Below are positions 32,503-40,913 of a stretch of DNA of 64,000 bases, one piece after another (within the stretch, counting starts at the first letter, position 1; the number at the start of each line of letters is the position of its first letter). A program made the translations under genes and the position numbers. The notes under the pieces are model-generated. The model ran no database searches, was not told where the DNA came from, and saw only the letters and a program-made list of their open reading frames with translations. The stretch is from Streptomyces hundungensis (GTDB lineage: Bacteria > Actinomycetota > Actinomycetes > Streptomycetales > Streptomycetaceae): contig NZ_CP032698.1 in NCBI RefSeq assembly GCF_003627815.1, positions 4,216,001 through 4,280,000 on the forward strand. The letters run 5' to 3'.

Positions 32503-33972
32503 GTGTCTGAGGAGCTCAGCCCGGCGACCCCGGAAGAGACCACCGACGAGAAGCCGATCCAGCAGCGGAAGAACGGCCTGTACCCGGGCGTCTCCGACGA
32601 GCTGGCGGAGAACATGAAGACCGGCTGGGCCGACACCGAGCTGCACGGCCTGGAGCCGATCGCGCAGGCCGGCCACACCGCCGACCGCCGCGCCGCGCTC
32701 TCCAAGCGCTTCCCGGGCGAGCGTCTGGTGATCCCCGCGGGCAACCTCAAGACCCGTTCCAACGACACCGAGTACAGCTTCCGCGCGTCCACCGAGTACG
32801 CGTACCTCACCGGCGACCGGACCGAGGACGGCGTACTCGTCCTGGAGCCCACGGCCGACGGACACGAGGCGACGCTCTATCTGCTTCCGCGGTCCAACCG
32901 CGAGAACGGCGAGTTCTGGCTGTCCGGCACGGGCGAGCTGTGGGTCGGCCGCCGCCACTCCCTCACCGAGGCCGAGCAGCTGCTCGGGCTGCCCGCCAAG
33001 GACGTCCGCGAGCTGGCCGCCGCCCTGACGGAGGCCACCGGCCCGGTCCGGTGCGTTCGGGGCCACGACGCCTCCATCGAGGCCGCGCTGACCGACAAGG
33101 TCACCGCCGAGCGCGACGAAGAGCTGCGGGTCTACCTCTCCGAGGCACGCCTGGTGAAGGACGCGTTCGAGATCGCGGAGCTGCAAAAGGCGTGCGACGC
33201 GACCGCCCGCGGCTTCGAGGACGTCGTCAAGGTGCTCGACAAGGCCGAGGCGACCAGCGAGCGCTACATCGAAGGAACGTTCTTCTTGCGCGCCCGCGTC
33301 GAGGGCAACGACATCGGCTACGGCTCGATCTGCGCCGCCGGCCCGCACGCCACCACGCTGCACTGGGTGCGCAACGACGGCGCGGTCCGCTCCGGCGACC
33401 TGCTGCTCCTGGACGCCGGCGTGGAGACCAACGAGCTCTACACCGCCGACATCACCCGCACCCTGCCGATCAACGGCACCTTCTCGCCGCTCCAGCGGAA
33501 GATCTACGACGCGGTGTACGAGGCCCAGGAGGCCGGCATCGCGGCGGTGAAGCCGGGCGCCCCCTACCGCGCCTTCCACGACGCCGCCCAGCGCGTGCTC
33601 GCCGAGAAGCTCGTCTCGTGGGGCCTGCTCGGCGACCTGGACGTCGACAAGGTCCTGGAGCTCGGCCTCCAGCGCCGCTGGACCCTGCACGGCACCGGTC
33701 ACATGCTCGGCATGGACGTCCACGACTGCGCGGCCGCGCGCACCGAGACCTACGTCGGCGGCGACCTGGAGCCGGGCATGTGCCTCACGGTCGAGCCCGG
33801 CCTGTACTTCCAGGCGGACGACCTCACCGTGCCCGAGGAGTACCGGGGCATCGGCGTGCGGATCGAGGACGACATCCTGGTCACCGAGGACGGCAACACC
33901 AACCTGTCCGCCGCGCTGCCGCGCCGCTCGGACGAGGTCGAGGCGTGGATGGCCCGGATCAAGCAGGTCTGA
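32503..33972 (+). CDS. pepP: Xaa-Pro aminopeptidase (M24B, aminopeptidase P)
   Basis: The GTG at 32503 has AAGGAG at 32492-32497 and gives 489 residues; upstream ATG 32467 and GTG 32482 are less likely. N-terminal AMP_N domain (AALSKRFPGERLVIPAG, DGVLVLEPTADGHEATLYLL) then the pita-bread domain with metal ligands: Asp in LLLDAGVE, Asp in YTADITRT, His in GTGHMLGMDVHD, Glu in TVEPGLYF and Glu in GVRIEDDI. It removes the N-terminal residue before Pro. It is the same size as the S. lividans PepP enzymes. The end is convergent with the RsbW-like gene. Confidence 0.93.
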   Translation: MSEELSPATPEETTDEKPIQQRKNGLYPGVSDELAENMKTGWADTELHGLEPIAQAGHTADRRAALSKRFPGERLVIPAGNLKTRSNDTEYSFRASTEYAYLTGDRTEDGVLVLEPTADGHEATLYLLPRSNRENGEFWLSGTGELWVGRRHSLTEAEQLLGLPAKDVRELAAALTEATGPVRCVRGHDASIEAALTDKVTAERDEELRVYLSEARLVKDAFEIAELQKACDATARGFEDVVKVLDKAEATSERYIEGTFFLRARVEGNDIGYGSICAAGPHATTLHWVRNDGAVRSGDLLLLDAGVETNELYTADITRTLPINGTFSPLQRKIYDAVYEAQEAGIAAVKPGAPYRAFHDAAQRVLAEKLVSWGLLGDLDVDKVLELGLQRRWTLHGTGHMLGMDVHDCAAARTETYVGGDLEPGMCLTVEPGLYFQADDLTVPEEYRGIGVRIEDDILVTEDGNTNLSAALPRRSDEVEAWMARIKQV

Positions 33973-34023
33973 TCGGGCGCTGCGGCCGCTGCGGCACCAG
34001 GGTCAGCGCCGGGGGCGCGCCGC

Positions 34024-34482
34024 TCAGGACACCTTGAGCAGCGCGCCCTCGCGCCATTTCAGCATCTTGTCGAAGCTGACCACCGCGCCCCGGCCGGGCC
34101 GGTTCCTGAAGTGCACATGGTCGGCGAGTTGCTCGATCAGGCCGAGGCCCCGGCCGTGTTCGGCCAGGGCGCCGGTCCTGGCCGGCACGGGGGTGCGCCG
34201 GCCGCGCCGCGCCGGGAAGCCCGGACCCGAGTCGGCGACCTCGATGCGGCACTTCTCGCCGTCGAGATAGGCGGTCACCCGGTAGTCCGCCGACGCGCTG
34301 CCCGGCCCCGTCTCCCCGCCGTGCTCCACCGCGTTGGCGCAGGCCTCGCTGAGGGCGACCGACAGGTCGTAGGAGATGTCGGGGTCGACCCCGGCGGTCT
34401 CCATGGTGCCGATCAGAAGACGACGGGCGAGCGGAACGCTCGCAGCCTCGCGCCGCAAGTGCAGAGACCACCAGATGCTCAT
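34024..34482 (-). CDS. RsbW/SpoIIAB-like serine kinase or anti-sigma factor
   Basis: A 152-residue GHKL ATPase of the anti-sigma type. N-box ALSEACANAVEHG, G1 EVADSGPG, G2 HGRGLGLIEQL. It begins MSIWWSLHLRREAASVPLAR, the common start of this actinobacterial subfamily. The family phosphorylates STAS anti-anti-sigma proteins and may sequester sigma factors. No sigma or STAS gene is adjacent; the GAF-PP2C gene 1.6 kb away could supply the matching phosphatase-like partner, which is inference. Confidence 0.87.
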   Translation of the reverse strand: MSIWWSLHLRREAASVPLARRLLIGTMETAGVDPDISYDLSVALSEACANAVEHGGETGPGSASADYRVTAYLDGEKCRIEVADSGPGFPARRGRRTPVPARTGALAEHGRGLGLIEQLADHVHFRNRPGRGAVVSFDKMLKWREGALLKVS

Positions 34483-34737
34483 GCTCCAGCCTCCTGGCTG
34501 TGCCCGCGGCTCGACATAGTTCCTTCTCTCTACGGGCGCAGTATTGCCGCAAGACACCCTCCGTAAGCGCCCACTTGACGTGATGGCGCCCATTCGGCGG
34601 ATGTACGCGCCCCGCACGCCGGTGTAAAGCCCCGGAACCCCCTCCTCCGTCGCCCGGAACCCCCCGCCCGTACCAAAGGGTGACCTTCCGGACCTGCCGT
34701 ATGGGGCGGGTAAGCGGAGTGCGATGATGGCCCCGCC

Positions 34738-35604
34738 ATGTCTCCCCTCCACGCCCCAGCAGGCGCCGGTCTCCGGCTGCTCCGGGCCGCGGTGTTCGCC
34801 GCGGTCTGCGTCGTGCTGTCCGCGATGGGGCACGTCATGGCGGCCTGTGCGAGCGTCCCCTGGTGGACGCTGCTCGCCGGTTTCCTCGGGGTGTTCGCGG
34901 TGGTGACACCGCTCGCAGGACGGGAGCGTTCGCTGGCGTCCATCGCGGGCGCTCTCGCGGCCGGACAGCTCGGCCTCCACACCCTCTTCGGCATCGGCCA
35001 GCACACGGCGGCCGCCTCCGGCGGCGGATCCGCCGGCGACCTGCCGCTGATCCACTTCGCCGCCAAGCTCATCTGCGGAAGCGGCGCCGCCACCCTCACC
35101 GCGGCGGACGCCCAGCGGATCGTCACGGACGCGGGCATCGATCCGGCCAGGATCACCGGCGCCGGACACGCCTCCATGGCCGGCATGGGCCACATGGGCC
35201 ACATGTCCTCGATGGGACCGATACTGCCGGGCACCTCGGGCTCCGGCATGGAGTCGGCCTCGCTCGCCGCCTCGCTGCTGCCCACCCTGCCGATGCTGCT
35301 GTGCCATCTGCTCGCGGCGCTCGCCACGGGCTGGCTGCTGCGGCGCGGCGAGATCGCCCTGTTCGGGGCGGTGCGGCTGGCCGCGCAGTCCGTCACGGCC
35401 GTCGCCGAGGCCGCTTCCGTACGCTCCCTGCGCAGGGCCCTCGCCTTCGTGGGCGCCCTGTGCGCCGGGCTCTCGGCGGCCGCCGGGCACGGCCCGCGCA
35501 TCGCCCACGGGGACCTCGGCCAGGCGGCTCCGCTGCCCGGGGCGGCACTCCAGCACTCGGTGATCAGGCGCGGGCCGCCCCCGGCGTACGCCCTCGCTGC
35601 CTGA
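34738..35604 (+). CDS. integral membrane protein with His/Met-rich loop, first of copper locus
   Basis: A 288-residue protein with about five or six membrane helices (LLRAAVFAAVCVVLSAMGHV, WWTLLAGFLGVFAVVTPLAG, SLLPTLPMLLCHLLAALATG). Between helices an extracytoplasmic loop carries GHASMAGMGHMGHMSSMGP, a Met/His pattern suited to Cu(I) binding. It lies 107 bp upstream of the YcnI-like gene and heads the copper cluster. Family function is unproven; copper binding or uptake is inferred from the loop and context. Confidence 0.78.
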   Translation: MSPLHAPAGAGLRLLRAAVFAAVCVVLSAMGHVMAACASVPWWTLLAGFLGVFAVVTPLAGRERSLASIAGALAAGQLGLHTLFGIGQHTAAASGGGSAGDLPLIHFAAKLICGSGAATLTAADAQRIVTDAGIDPARITGAGHASMAGMGHMGHMSSMGPILPGTSGSGMESASLAASLLPTLPMLLCHLLAALATGWLLRRGEIALFGAVRLAAQSVTAVAEAASVRSLRRALAFVGALCAGLSAAAGHGPRIAHGDLGQAAPLPGAALQHSVIRRGPPPAYALAA

Positions 35605-35711
35605 ACGCGGCCCACTCCCCTCACGTACCGCAGGAGTGGTGTCGCGGGTCCCCGTGCACCCGTGCGCGGTGGACGTACCCCACCCTTCCTGCTCACTGGA
35701 GTGTCTCTGCC

Positions 35712-36431
35712 ATGAACGCTGTCCGTTCGCGCACCCGTGTCGCCCTCGTCGGTTCCGTCGCCGCGGGCTCCGTCCTGCTGCTCTCGGGAACGGCCTTCGC
35801 CCACGTCACCGTGCAGCCCGAGGGAGCGGCCGCCAAGGGCGGTTACGCCGTCGTCGACTTCAAGGTCCCCAACGAGCGCGACAACGCCAAGACGGTCAAG
35901 GTCGAGGTCAACCTGCCGACCGACCACCCGCTGGCGTCCGTCATGCCGCAGCCGGTGCCGGGCTGGAACGTCGAAGTCACCAAGTCCAAGCTCGACAAGC
36001 CGCTGACCGTGCACGGCAAGCAGATCAACGAGGCCGTCACCAAGGTGACGTGGAGCGGCGGCAGCATCGAGGCCGGCCAGTTCCAGAAGTTCCCGCTCTC
36101 CATCGGCTCGCTGCCCACCGACACCGACCAGCTGGTCTTCAAGGCGCTTCAGACCTACGACAACAACGAGGTCGTGCGCTGGATCCAGGAGCCGCAGAGC
36201 GGCGCGGCCGAGCCCGCGAACCCGGCGCCGACGCTCAAGCTGACGGCCGCCACCGCGGGCCACGGCGGCACGGCGCCCGCCGCCGACAAGGACGCGGCCG
36301 CCGCGAAGCCCGAAGCCTCTTCCTCCTCGAACACCGACACCACCGCCCGCGTCCTGGGCGGCGTGGGCATCGCCGTCGGCGTCGCCGGCGTGGCCTTCGG
36401 CGTGTTCGCCGGACGCCGACGCTCCGCGTAA
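35712..36431 (+). CDS. YcnI-like copper-binding membrane protein (DUF1775)
   Basis: A 239-residue protein with a signal peptide ending GTAFA-HV. The mature N-terminus starts with His (HVTVQPEGA), the copper ligand in YcnI proteins, which bind Cu(II) through this His and a nearby Trp or acidic residue. The beta-rich DUF1775 domain (GGYAVVDFKVPNERDNAKTV, WNVEVTKSKLDKPL, VTWSGGSIEAGQFQKF) is followed by an Ala/Ser-rich spacer and a C-terminal anchor (VLGGVGIAVGVAGVAFGVFA-GRRR). Lies in the copper operon. Confidence 0.9.
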   Translation: MNAVRSRTRVALVGSVAAGSVLLLSGTAFAHVTVQPEGAAAKGGYAVVDFKVPNERDNAKTVKVEVNLPTDHPLASVMPQPVPGWNVEVTKSKLDKPLTVHGKQINEAVTKVTWSGGSIEAGQFQKFPLSIGSLPTDTDQLVFKALQTYDNNEVVRWIQEPQSGAAEPANPAPTLKLTAATAGHGGTAPAADKDAAAAKPEASSSSNTDTTARVLGGVGIAVGVAGVAFGVFAGRRRSA

Positions 36432-36478
36432 CCCGCCGCCTGCACCCCTCCGACCGGAAAAGACCGGAAAATCACCCC

Positions 36479-37138
36479 ATGCGCACCAAGACCGCGCTGA
36501 CTGCCGCCGCCCTGGCGGCGGCAGCGGCGCTCACCCTGACCGCGTGCGGCGGCAGCGGCGACAGTGGCTCCAACAGCCCCGTCGCCGATGTCTCCGCCCC
36601 GGCGAAGACCCAGGCCGCGACCGTGCTCGACCGGCCGTTCGCCAAGCCCGACTTCGTCCTCACCGACACCAGCGGCAAGAAGTTCGACTTCCGCGCCGAG
36701 ACCAAGGGCAAGCCGACGCTCATCTACTTCGGCTACACCAACTGCCCGGACGTCTGCCCGCTCACCATGGGCAACATCGCCATCGCCAAGAAGGCGCTGC
36801 CCAAGGCCGACCAGGACAAGCTCCAGGTCGTCTTCGTGACGACCGACCCCGAGCGCGACACCCCCGCGTCGCTCGGCAAGTGGCTCAAGGGCCAGGACCC
36901 CTCCTTCATCGGGTTGACCGGCGACTTCGCCACCATCCAGAAGGGCGCCCGCCAGATCGGCATCGGCATCGACCCGCCCAGCAAGGACAAGGACGGCAAG
37001 GTCGTCTCCATGCACGGCGCCCAGGTCATCGCCTTCTCCCCCAAGACCGACCAGGGCTACGTCCTGTACGGCCAGGACGCGAAGGTCGACGACTACACCA
37101 AGGACCTGCCGAAGATCATCAAGGGGGAGAACCCGTGA
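36479..37138 (+). CDS. sco: Sco1/SenC-type copper metallochaperone lipoprotein
   Basis: A 219-residue lipoprotein with lipobox LTACGG. The thioredoxin-fold domain has the Cu-binding CPDVCP (YTNCPDVCPLTMGNIA) and the conserved His in VSMHGAQVIAF. Sco delivers copper to the CuA site of cytochrome c oxidase; in S. lividans it receives Cu(I) from ECuC, encoded immediately downstream. GTGA overlap with ecuC shows coupling. This matches the S. lividans dtpA-ecuC-sco arrangement as I recall it. Confidence 0.93.
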   Translation: MRTKTALTAAALAAAAALTLTACGGSGDSGSNSPVADVSAPAKTQAATVLDRPFAKPDFVLTDTSGKKFDFRAETKGKPTLIYFGYTNCPDVCPLTMGNIAIAKKALPKADQDKLQVVFVTTDPERDTPASLGKWLKGQDPSFIGLTGDFATIQKGARQIGIGIDPPSKDKDGKVVSMHGAQVIAFSPKTDQGYVLYGQDAKVDDYTKDLPKIIKGENP

Positions 37139-37605
37139 ACCGCCGCACCACCCACGCCGCCCGCTCGTCCGTCGCCGCCGTCATAGCCCTGTCCGCGGGC
37201 CTGGCCCTCGCGGGCTGCTCGGACAGCGCCGACGCCAAGCCGAAGCTCCAGGTGAGCGACGCGTTCATGCCGGTGCCGACCAGCGACATGGCCGGCGGCT
37301 TCCTCGTCGTCAAGAACGACGGCAAGACCGCCGACAAGCTCACCAAGGTCACCAGCGAGCTCTCCGACGACATCACCATCCACGAGACCAAGGACCAGAA
37401 GATGCAGGAGGTGAAGTCCTTCGACATCCCGGCGGGCGGCGAGCTGAACCTCGAACGCGGCGGCAACCACATCATGTTCATGGGTCTCAAGAAGAAGCCC
37501 CAGCAGGGCGAGAAGGTCACCGTGGAGCTGCACTTCGAGAAGGCCGACCCGGTCAAGGTCGACCTCGCGGTGAAGGAAGCCACCTACAACCCGAAGCACC
37601 ACTGA
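37135..37605 (+). CDS. ecuC: ECuC, PCuAC-type extracytoplasmic copper chaperone
   Basis: A 156-residue lipoprotein (lipobox LALAGCSD) with a PCuAC domain. The copper-site residues lie in IHETKDQKMQEVKSF (His then Met) and GGNHIMFMGLKK (His then Met), the usual H(M)X10MX21HXM pattern. The tail YNPKHH adds two His. The GTG start overlaps the sco stop. It carries Cu(I) to Sco and is implicated in oxidase and DtpA-dependent GlxA maturation in S. lividans. Confidence 0.92.
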   Translation: MNRRTTHAARSSVAAVIALSAGLALAGCSDSADAKPKLQVSDAFMPVPTSDMAGGFLVVKNDGKTADKLTKVTSELSDDITIHETKDQKMQEVKSFDIPAGGELNLERGGNHIMFMGLKKKPQQGEKVTVELHFEKADPVKVDLAVKEATYNPKHH

Positions 37606-37633
37606 GGCATCCAGAGGGACTTGAGGGACTGAC

Positions 37634-39550
37634 ATGACGGCCATCGCCCCACCCCTTCGAACCACCGCGAGCAGGCCGCTGACCAGGCTGGCGCTCATCA
37701 CGGTGGCGCTGCTCGGCGCGCTGTTCGCGGGCGCCGCACCCGCGTCCGCGCACGCCGCGCTGACCAGCAGCGACCCGAAGGACGGGGCGGTGGTCGCCAC
37801 CGCACCCGCACAGGTCGCCCTCACCTTCTCCGAGGGCGTCGCCCTGGACGCCAACTCCATCCGGGTCCTCGACCCCACCGGCAAGCGCTCGGACACCGCC
37901 GAACTCGTCAACCTGTGCAGCGGGGACGTCGTCAAGTACGGCGTCCGGCTGCGCACCGGCATCCCCAACGGCACCTACACGGTGGCCTGGCAGGCGATCT
38001 CCGCCGACAGCCACCCCGTCTCCGGCGCCTTCACCTTCTCCATCGGCGCCCCCTCCGCCACCACCGCGGTCCTGCCCACCCAGGAGGTCGGCGGCGGCCT
38101 CGTCGGCGCCCTCTACGGCATCGCCCGGTACGCGGCGTACGGCGGCTTCGTGCTCCTGGTCGGCGGCGCCGCGTTCGTGCTGGTCTGCTGGCGGCGCGGG
38201 GCGGGCGTGGGTCCCGTACAGCGGGTCGTGGTCGGCGGCTGGCTCACGATGACCGCCGCCACCCTCGCGATGCTGCTGCTTCGCACCCCCTACACCGGCT
38301 CCGGGAACCTCTCCGACGCCTTCGACCTGAACGGGCTGCGGGCCGTCCTGGAGACCAAGCCGGGCGCCGCGCTCATCTCCCGGCTGCTGCTGCTCGGCGC
38401 CGCCGCGCTGTTCGTCTCGGTCCTGTTCGGCGCGTACGCCAAGAGGGAGGACGAGGCCGAGAAGCAGGACCTCACCTTCGGCCTGGCCATCGGCGGCACC
38501 GTGGTCGCCGCCGGGCTCGCCGCGACCTGGGCGCTCGCCGAACACGCCTCGACCGGGCTGCAACCGGGCGTCGCCATGCCCGTCGACGTGCTGCACCTGC
38601 TGGCGGTGGCGGCCTGGCTGGGCGGACTCGTCACGCTGCTCGTCGTCCTGTACCGCGCGCCGGGCATCGAACGCGCCGCCGTGCTGCGGTTCTCACGCGT
38701 CGCGTTCTGGAGCGTGGCCGTCCTCGCGGCGACCGGCGTCTACCAGTCCTGGCGACAGGTCGGCGCCTGGTCGGCGCTCATCGACACCACCTACGGGCAA
38801 CTCCTGCTGGTCAAGGTCGCCCTGGTGGCCGTCCTCGTCGCGACCGCCTCCTTCTCGCGGCGGTGGACCGCGCGCCTGTCCGAGCGGGCCGCGCCCGAGA
38901 CCGAGGCCGCCGCGACCGTCGAGCAGCGCGCGAGCGAGCCGGAGCCCGTCACCGTCCCCGACGACGGCAAGGACGCCCAGCGGGCCGCCCAACTCGCGCG
39001 CCAGCGGGCCGCGATGAGCACCGCCCGCGAGAAGCGGATCCGCGACGCCGACCCGGAGCGGTCCGGGCTGCGCCGCACCGTCCTGGCCGAGGCCGGCATC
39101 GCCGTGGTGCTGCTCGCGGTCACCACGGTGCTGACCCAGACCGAACCCGGCCGCACCCAGCAGGCCGTGGACCGGGCCAGGGCCGGCTCCCAGGTCGCCG
39201 TCGCGGACCGGCCCGTCGACATCCGGCTGCCCTTCGACACCGGCGGCCAGAACGGCAAGGGCACCGTCAAGGTCACCCTCGATCCCGGCGGTACCGGCTC
39301 CAACGACCTGCACGTCTATCTCGAGGACCCGGCGGGCGCGCCGAAGGACGCCCCCGAGGTCAAGGTCGCCTTCACGCTCGCCGCCAAGTCCGTCGGGCCG
39401 CTGCCCGTCGCGCCCGACCGCATCACCGCCGGACACTGGAGCGCGAGCGGAGTGCAGATCCCGATGGCGGGCGACTGGCAGATCGCGGTGACCGTACGCA
39501 CCTCCGAGATCGACGAGACCACCGTGGACAAGAATGTCAAGATCGGCTGA
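37634..39550 (+). CDS. CopC-CopD fusion copper transport protein (YcnJ-like)
   Basis: A 638-residue protein. After the signal peptide, residues 38-140 form CopC with the His ligands in SAHAALTSSDPKDG and ADSHPVSGAF. Eight membrane helices of CopD follow (ARYAAYGGFVLLVGGAAFVL, LISRLLLLGAAALFVSVLFG, LHLLAVAAWLGGLVTLLVVL). A long cytoplasmic charged insertion (about 420-470, DGKDAQRAAQLARQRAAMST) precedes a last helix and a C-terminal beta domain outside. Predicted copper importer. Confidence 0.9.
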   Translation: MTAIAPPLRTTASRPLTRLALITVALLGALFAGAAPASAHAALTSSDPKDGAVVATAPAQVALTFSEGVALDANSIRVLDPTGKRSDTAELVNLCSGDVVKYGVRLRTGIPNGTYTVAWQAISADSHPVSGAFTFSIGAPSATTAVLPTQEVGGGLVGALYGIARYAAYGGFVLLVGGAAFVLVCWRRGAGVGPVQRVVVGGWLTMTAATLAMLLLRTPYTGSGNLSDAFDLNGLRAVLETKPGAALISRLLLLGAAALFVSVLFGAYAKREDEAEKQDLTFGLAIGGTVVAAGLAATWALAEHASTGLQPGVAMPVDVLHLLAVAAWLGGLVTLLVVLYRAPGIERAAVLRFSRVAFWSVAVLAATGVYQSWRQVGAWSALIDTTYGQLLLVKVALVAVLVATASFSRRWTARLSERAAPETEAAATVEQRASEPEPVTVPDDGKDAQRAAQLARQRAAMSTAREKRIRDADPERSGLRRTVLAEAGIAVVLLAVTTVLTQTEPGRTQQAVDRARAGSQVAVADRPVDIRLPFDTGGQNGKGTVKVTLDPGGTGSNDLHVYLEDPAGAPKDAPEVKVAFTLAAKSVGPLPVAPDRITAGHWSASGVQIPMAGDWQIAVTVRTSEIDETTVDKNVKIG

Positions 39551-39561
39551 GTTGAACTGAC

Positions 39562-40842
39562 ATGAGCGAGACCAAGAACTCCGAGCGGGCCCCGGCCGCC
39601 TCCGCCGAGCCCGTCCTCGACCTCTCCCGGCGCAAGCTGCTCGCCACCGTGGGCGGGGTGGGCGCGGCGGGTCTGGCGCTGGGCGCGGCGGCCGGCGCCG
39701 GCGGGTACGCGGCCGTCGAAACCCCCGACGACACCAGCCCCTTGGCATCGGTCGGTTCCACGCAGGTGATGTTTCACGGGAAACATCAAGCGGGGATCAG
39801 CACTCCGCTTCAGTCCACCGGCCATCTGATCGCCTTCGACCTGGCCCCCGGCGCCGGACGCAAGGAGGCGGCCGCCCTGCTGCGCCGCTGGTCGGAGACG
39901 GCCAGGGCCCTGATGGCGGGCGAGCCCACGAGCAGCGGCGACACCGGCGTCGCCCTGGACGCCGGCCCTTCCTCGCTGACCGTCACCTTCGGCTTCGGCC
40001 ACAGCTTCTTCGACCGTACGGGGATGGCCGACCGGCGCCCCGCACAACTGGACCCGCTGCCCGACTTCTCCGCCGACCAGCTCGACCCCAAGCGCTCCAA
40101 CGGCGACCTGTGGGTGCAGATCGGCGCGGACGACGCCCTGGTCGCCTTCCACGCGCTGCGCGCCCTCCAGCGCGACGCCGGTTCCGCCGCGCGACCGCGC
40201 TGGCAGATGAACGGCTTCAACCGCACCCCGGGCGCCACCGAGAAGCCGATGACCGCCCGCAATCTGATGGGTCAGGTCGACGGCACCAACAATCCCAAGA
40301 CCACGGACGCCGACTTCGAGCGGCGCGTCTTCGTGCCGGACACCGGACAGCCCGCCTGGATGGCGAACGGCTCCTACGCCGTCGTACGCCGGATCCGGAT
40401 GCTCCTGGACACCTGGGAGAAGCTGCCGCTCACCGAGCAGGAGCAGGTGATCGGCCGCAAGAAGTCGAACGGCGCCCCTCTTTCGGGGGGTACGGAGACC
40501 ACGAAGATGCGGCTCGACGCGTTCGGCCCGGACGGCAAGCCGGTCATCCCGGCCAACGCCCACGCCCGGATCGCCGCCCCGGAACAGAACGGCGGCGCGG
40601 CCATGCTGCGACGCGCCTTCTCCTTCCACGACGGCATCGCCGCCGACGGCACCCCGGACGCGGGTCTGCTCTTCGTCTGCTGGCAGGCCGATCCGCTCCA
40701 TGGCTTCGTGCCGGTGCAGCGCAAGCTCGACCGGGGGGACGCCCTGTCCCCGTTCCTGCGGCATGAGGCGAGCGGCCTGTTCGCGGTGCCGGGCGGGCCC
40801 CGTGCGGGCGAATACGTGGGCCAGCGGCTGCTGGAGTCCTGA
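39562..40842 (+). CDS. dtpA: DyP-type heme peroxidase, Tat-exported (DtpA)
   Basis: A 426-residue protein with a twin-arginine signal (LDLSRRKLLATVGG). DyP residues: distal GxxDG motif GQVDGTNNPK, FHGKHQAGI near residue 72, and the heme-proximal His in AHARIAAPEQN. In S. lividans DtpA is needed for copper-radical oxidase GlxA maturation and works with ECuC and Sco, which are upstream here. A near-consensus parS site lies inside the gene at 39770-39785, over codons for FHGKH. Confidence 0.92.
   Translation: MSETKNSERAPAASAEPVLDLSRRKLLATVGGVGAAGLALGAAAGAGGYAAVETPDDTSPLASVGSTQVMFHGKHQAGISTPLQSTGHLIAFDLAPGAGRKEAAALLRRWSETARALMAGEPTSSGDTGVALDAGPSSLTVTFGFGHSFFDRTGMADRRPAQLDPLPDFSADQLDPKRSNGDLWVQIGADDALVAFHALRALQRDAGSAARPRWQMNGFNRTPGATEKPMTARNLMGQVDGTNNPKTTDADFERRVFVPDTGQPAWMANGSYAVVRRIRMLLDTWEKLPLTEQEQVIGRKKSNGAPLSGGTETTKMRLDAFGPDGKPVIPANAHARIAAPEQNGGAAMLRRAFSFHDGIAADGTPDAGLLFVCWQADPLHGFVPVQRKLDRGDALSPFLRHEASGLFAVPGGPRAGEYVGQRLLES
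39770..39785. promoter_or_regulatory. parS-like ParB binding site inside dtpA
   Basis: TGTTTCACGGGAAACA differs from the Streptomyces parS consensus GTTTCACGTGAAAC at one central position. It lies in a longer inverted repeat (TGATGTTTC ... GAAACATCA). Streptomyces parS sites cluster near oriC, consistent with the rest of the window. Confidence 0.68.
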
Positions 40843-40900
40843 GGGAGGCCGGCCCCGGGTGGGGGTGGTCGATCGCTGCGTGCCCGTTACGTCGGGCCAT

Positions 40901-40906
40901 TAGTGT
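40901..40906 (+). promoter_or_regulatory. candidate -10 for leaderless pheA mRNA
   Basis: TAGTGT sits 7 nt before ATG 40914 with no RBS in between. Confidence 0.4.
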
Positions 40907-40913
40907 GACGTCC

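Noticed and set aside
34024..34482. Complete partner-switching module with adjacent sigma factor
   Set aside because: Only the ATPase and a distant PP2C-like protein are present; no STAS or SigB-type gene is in the window.
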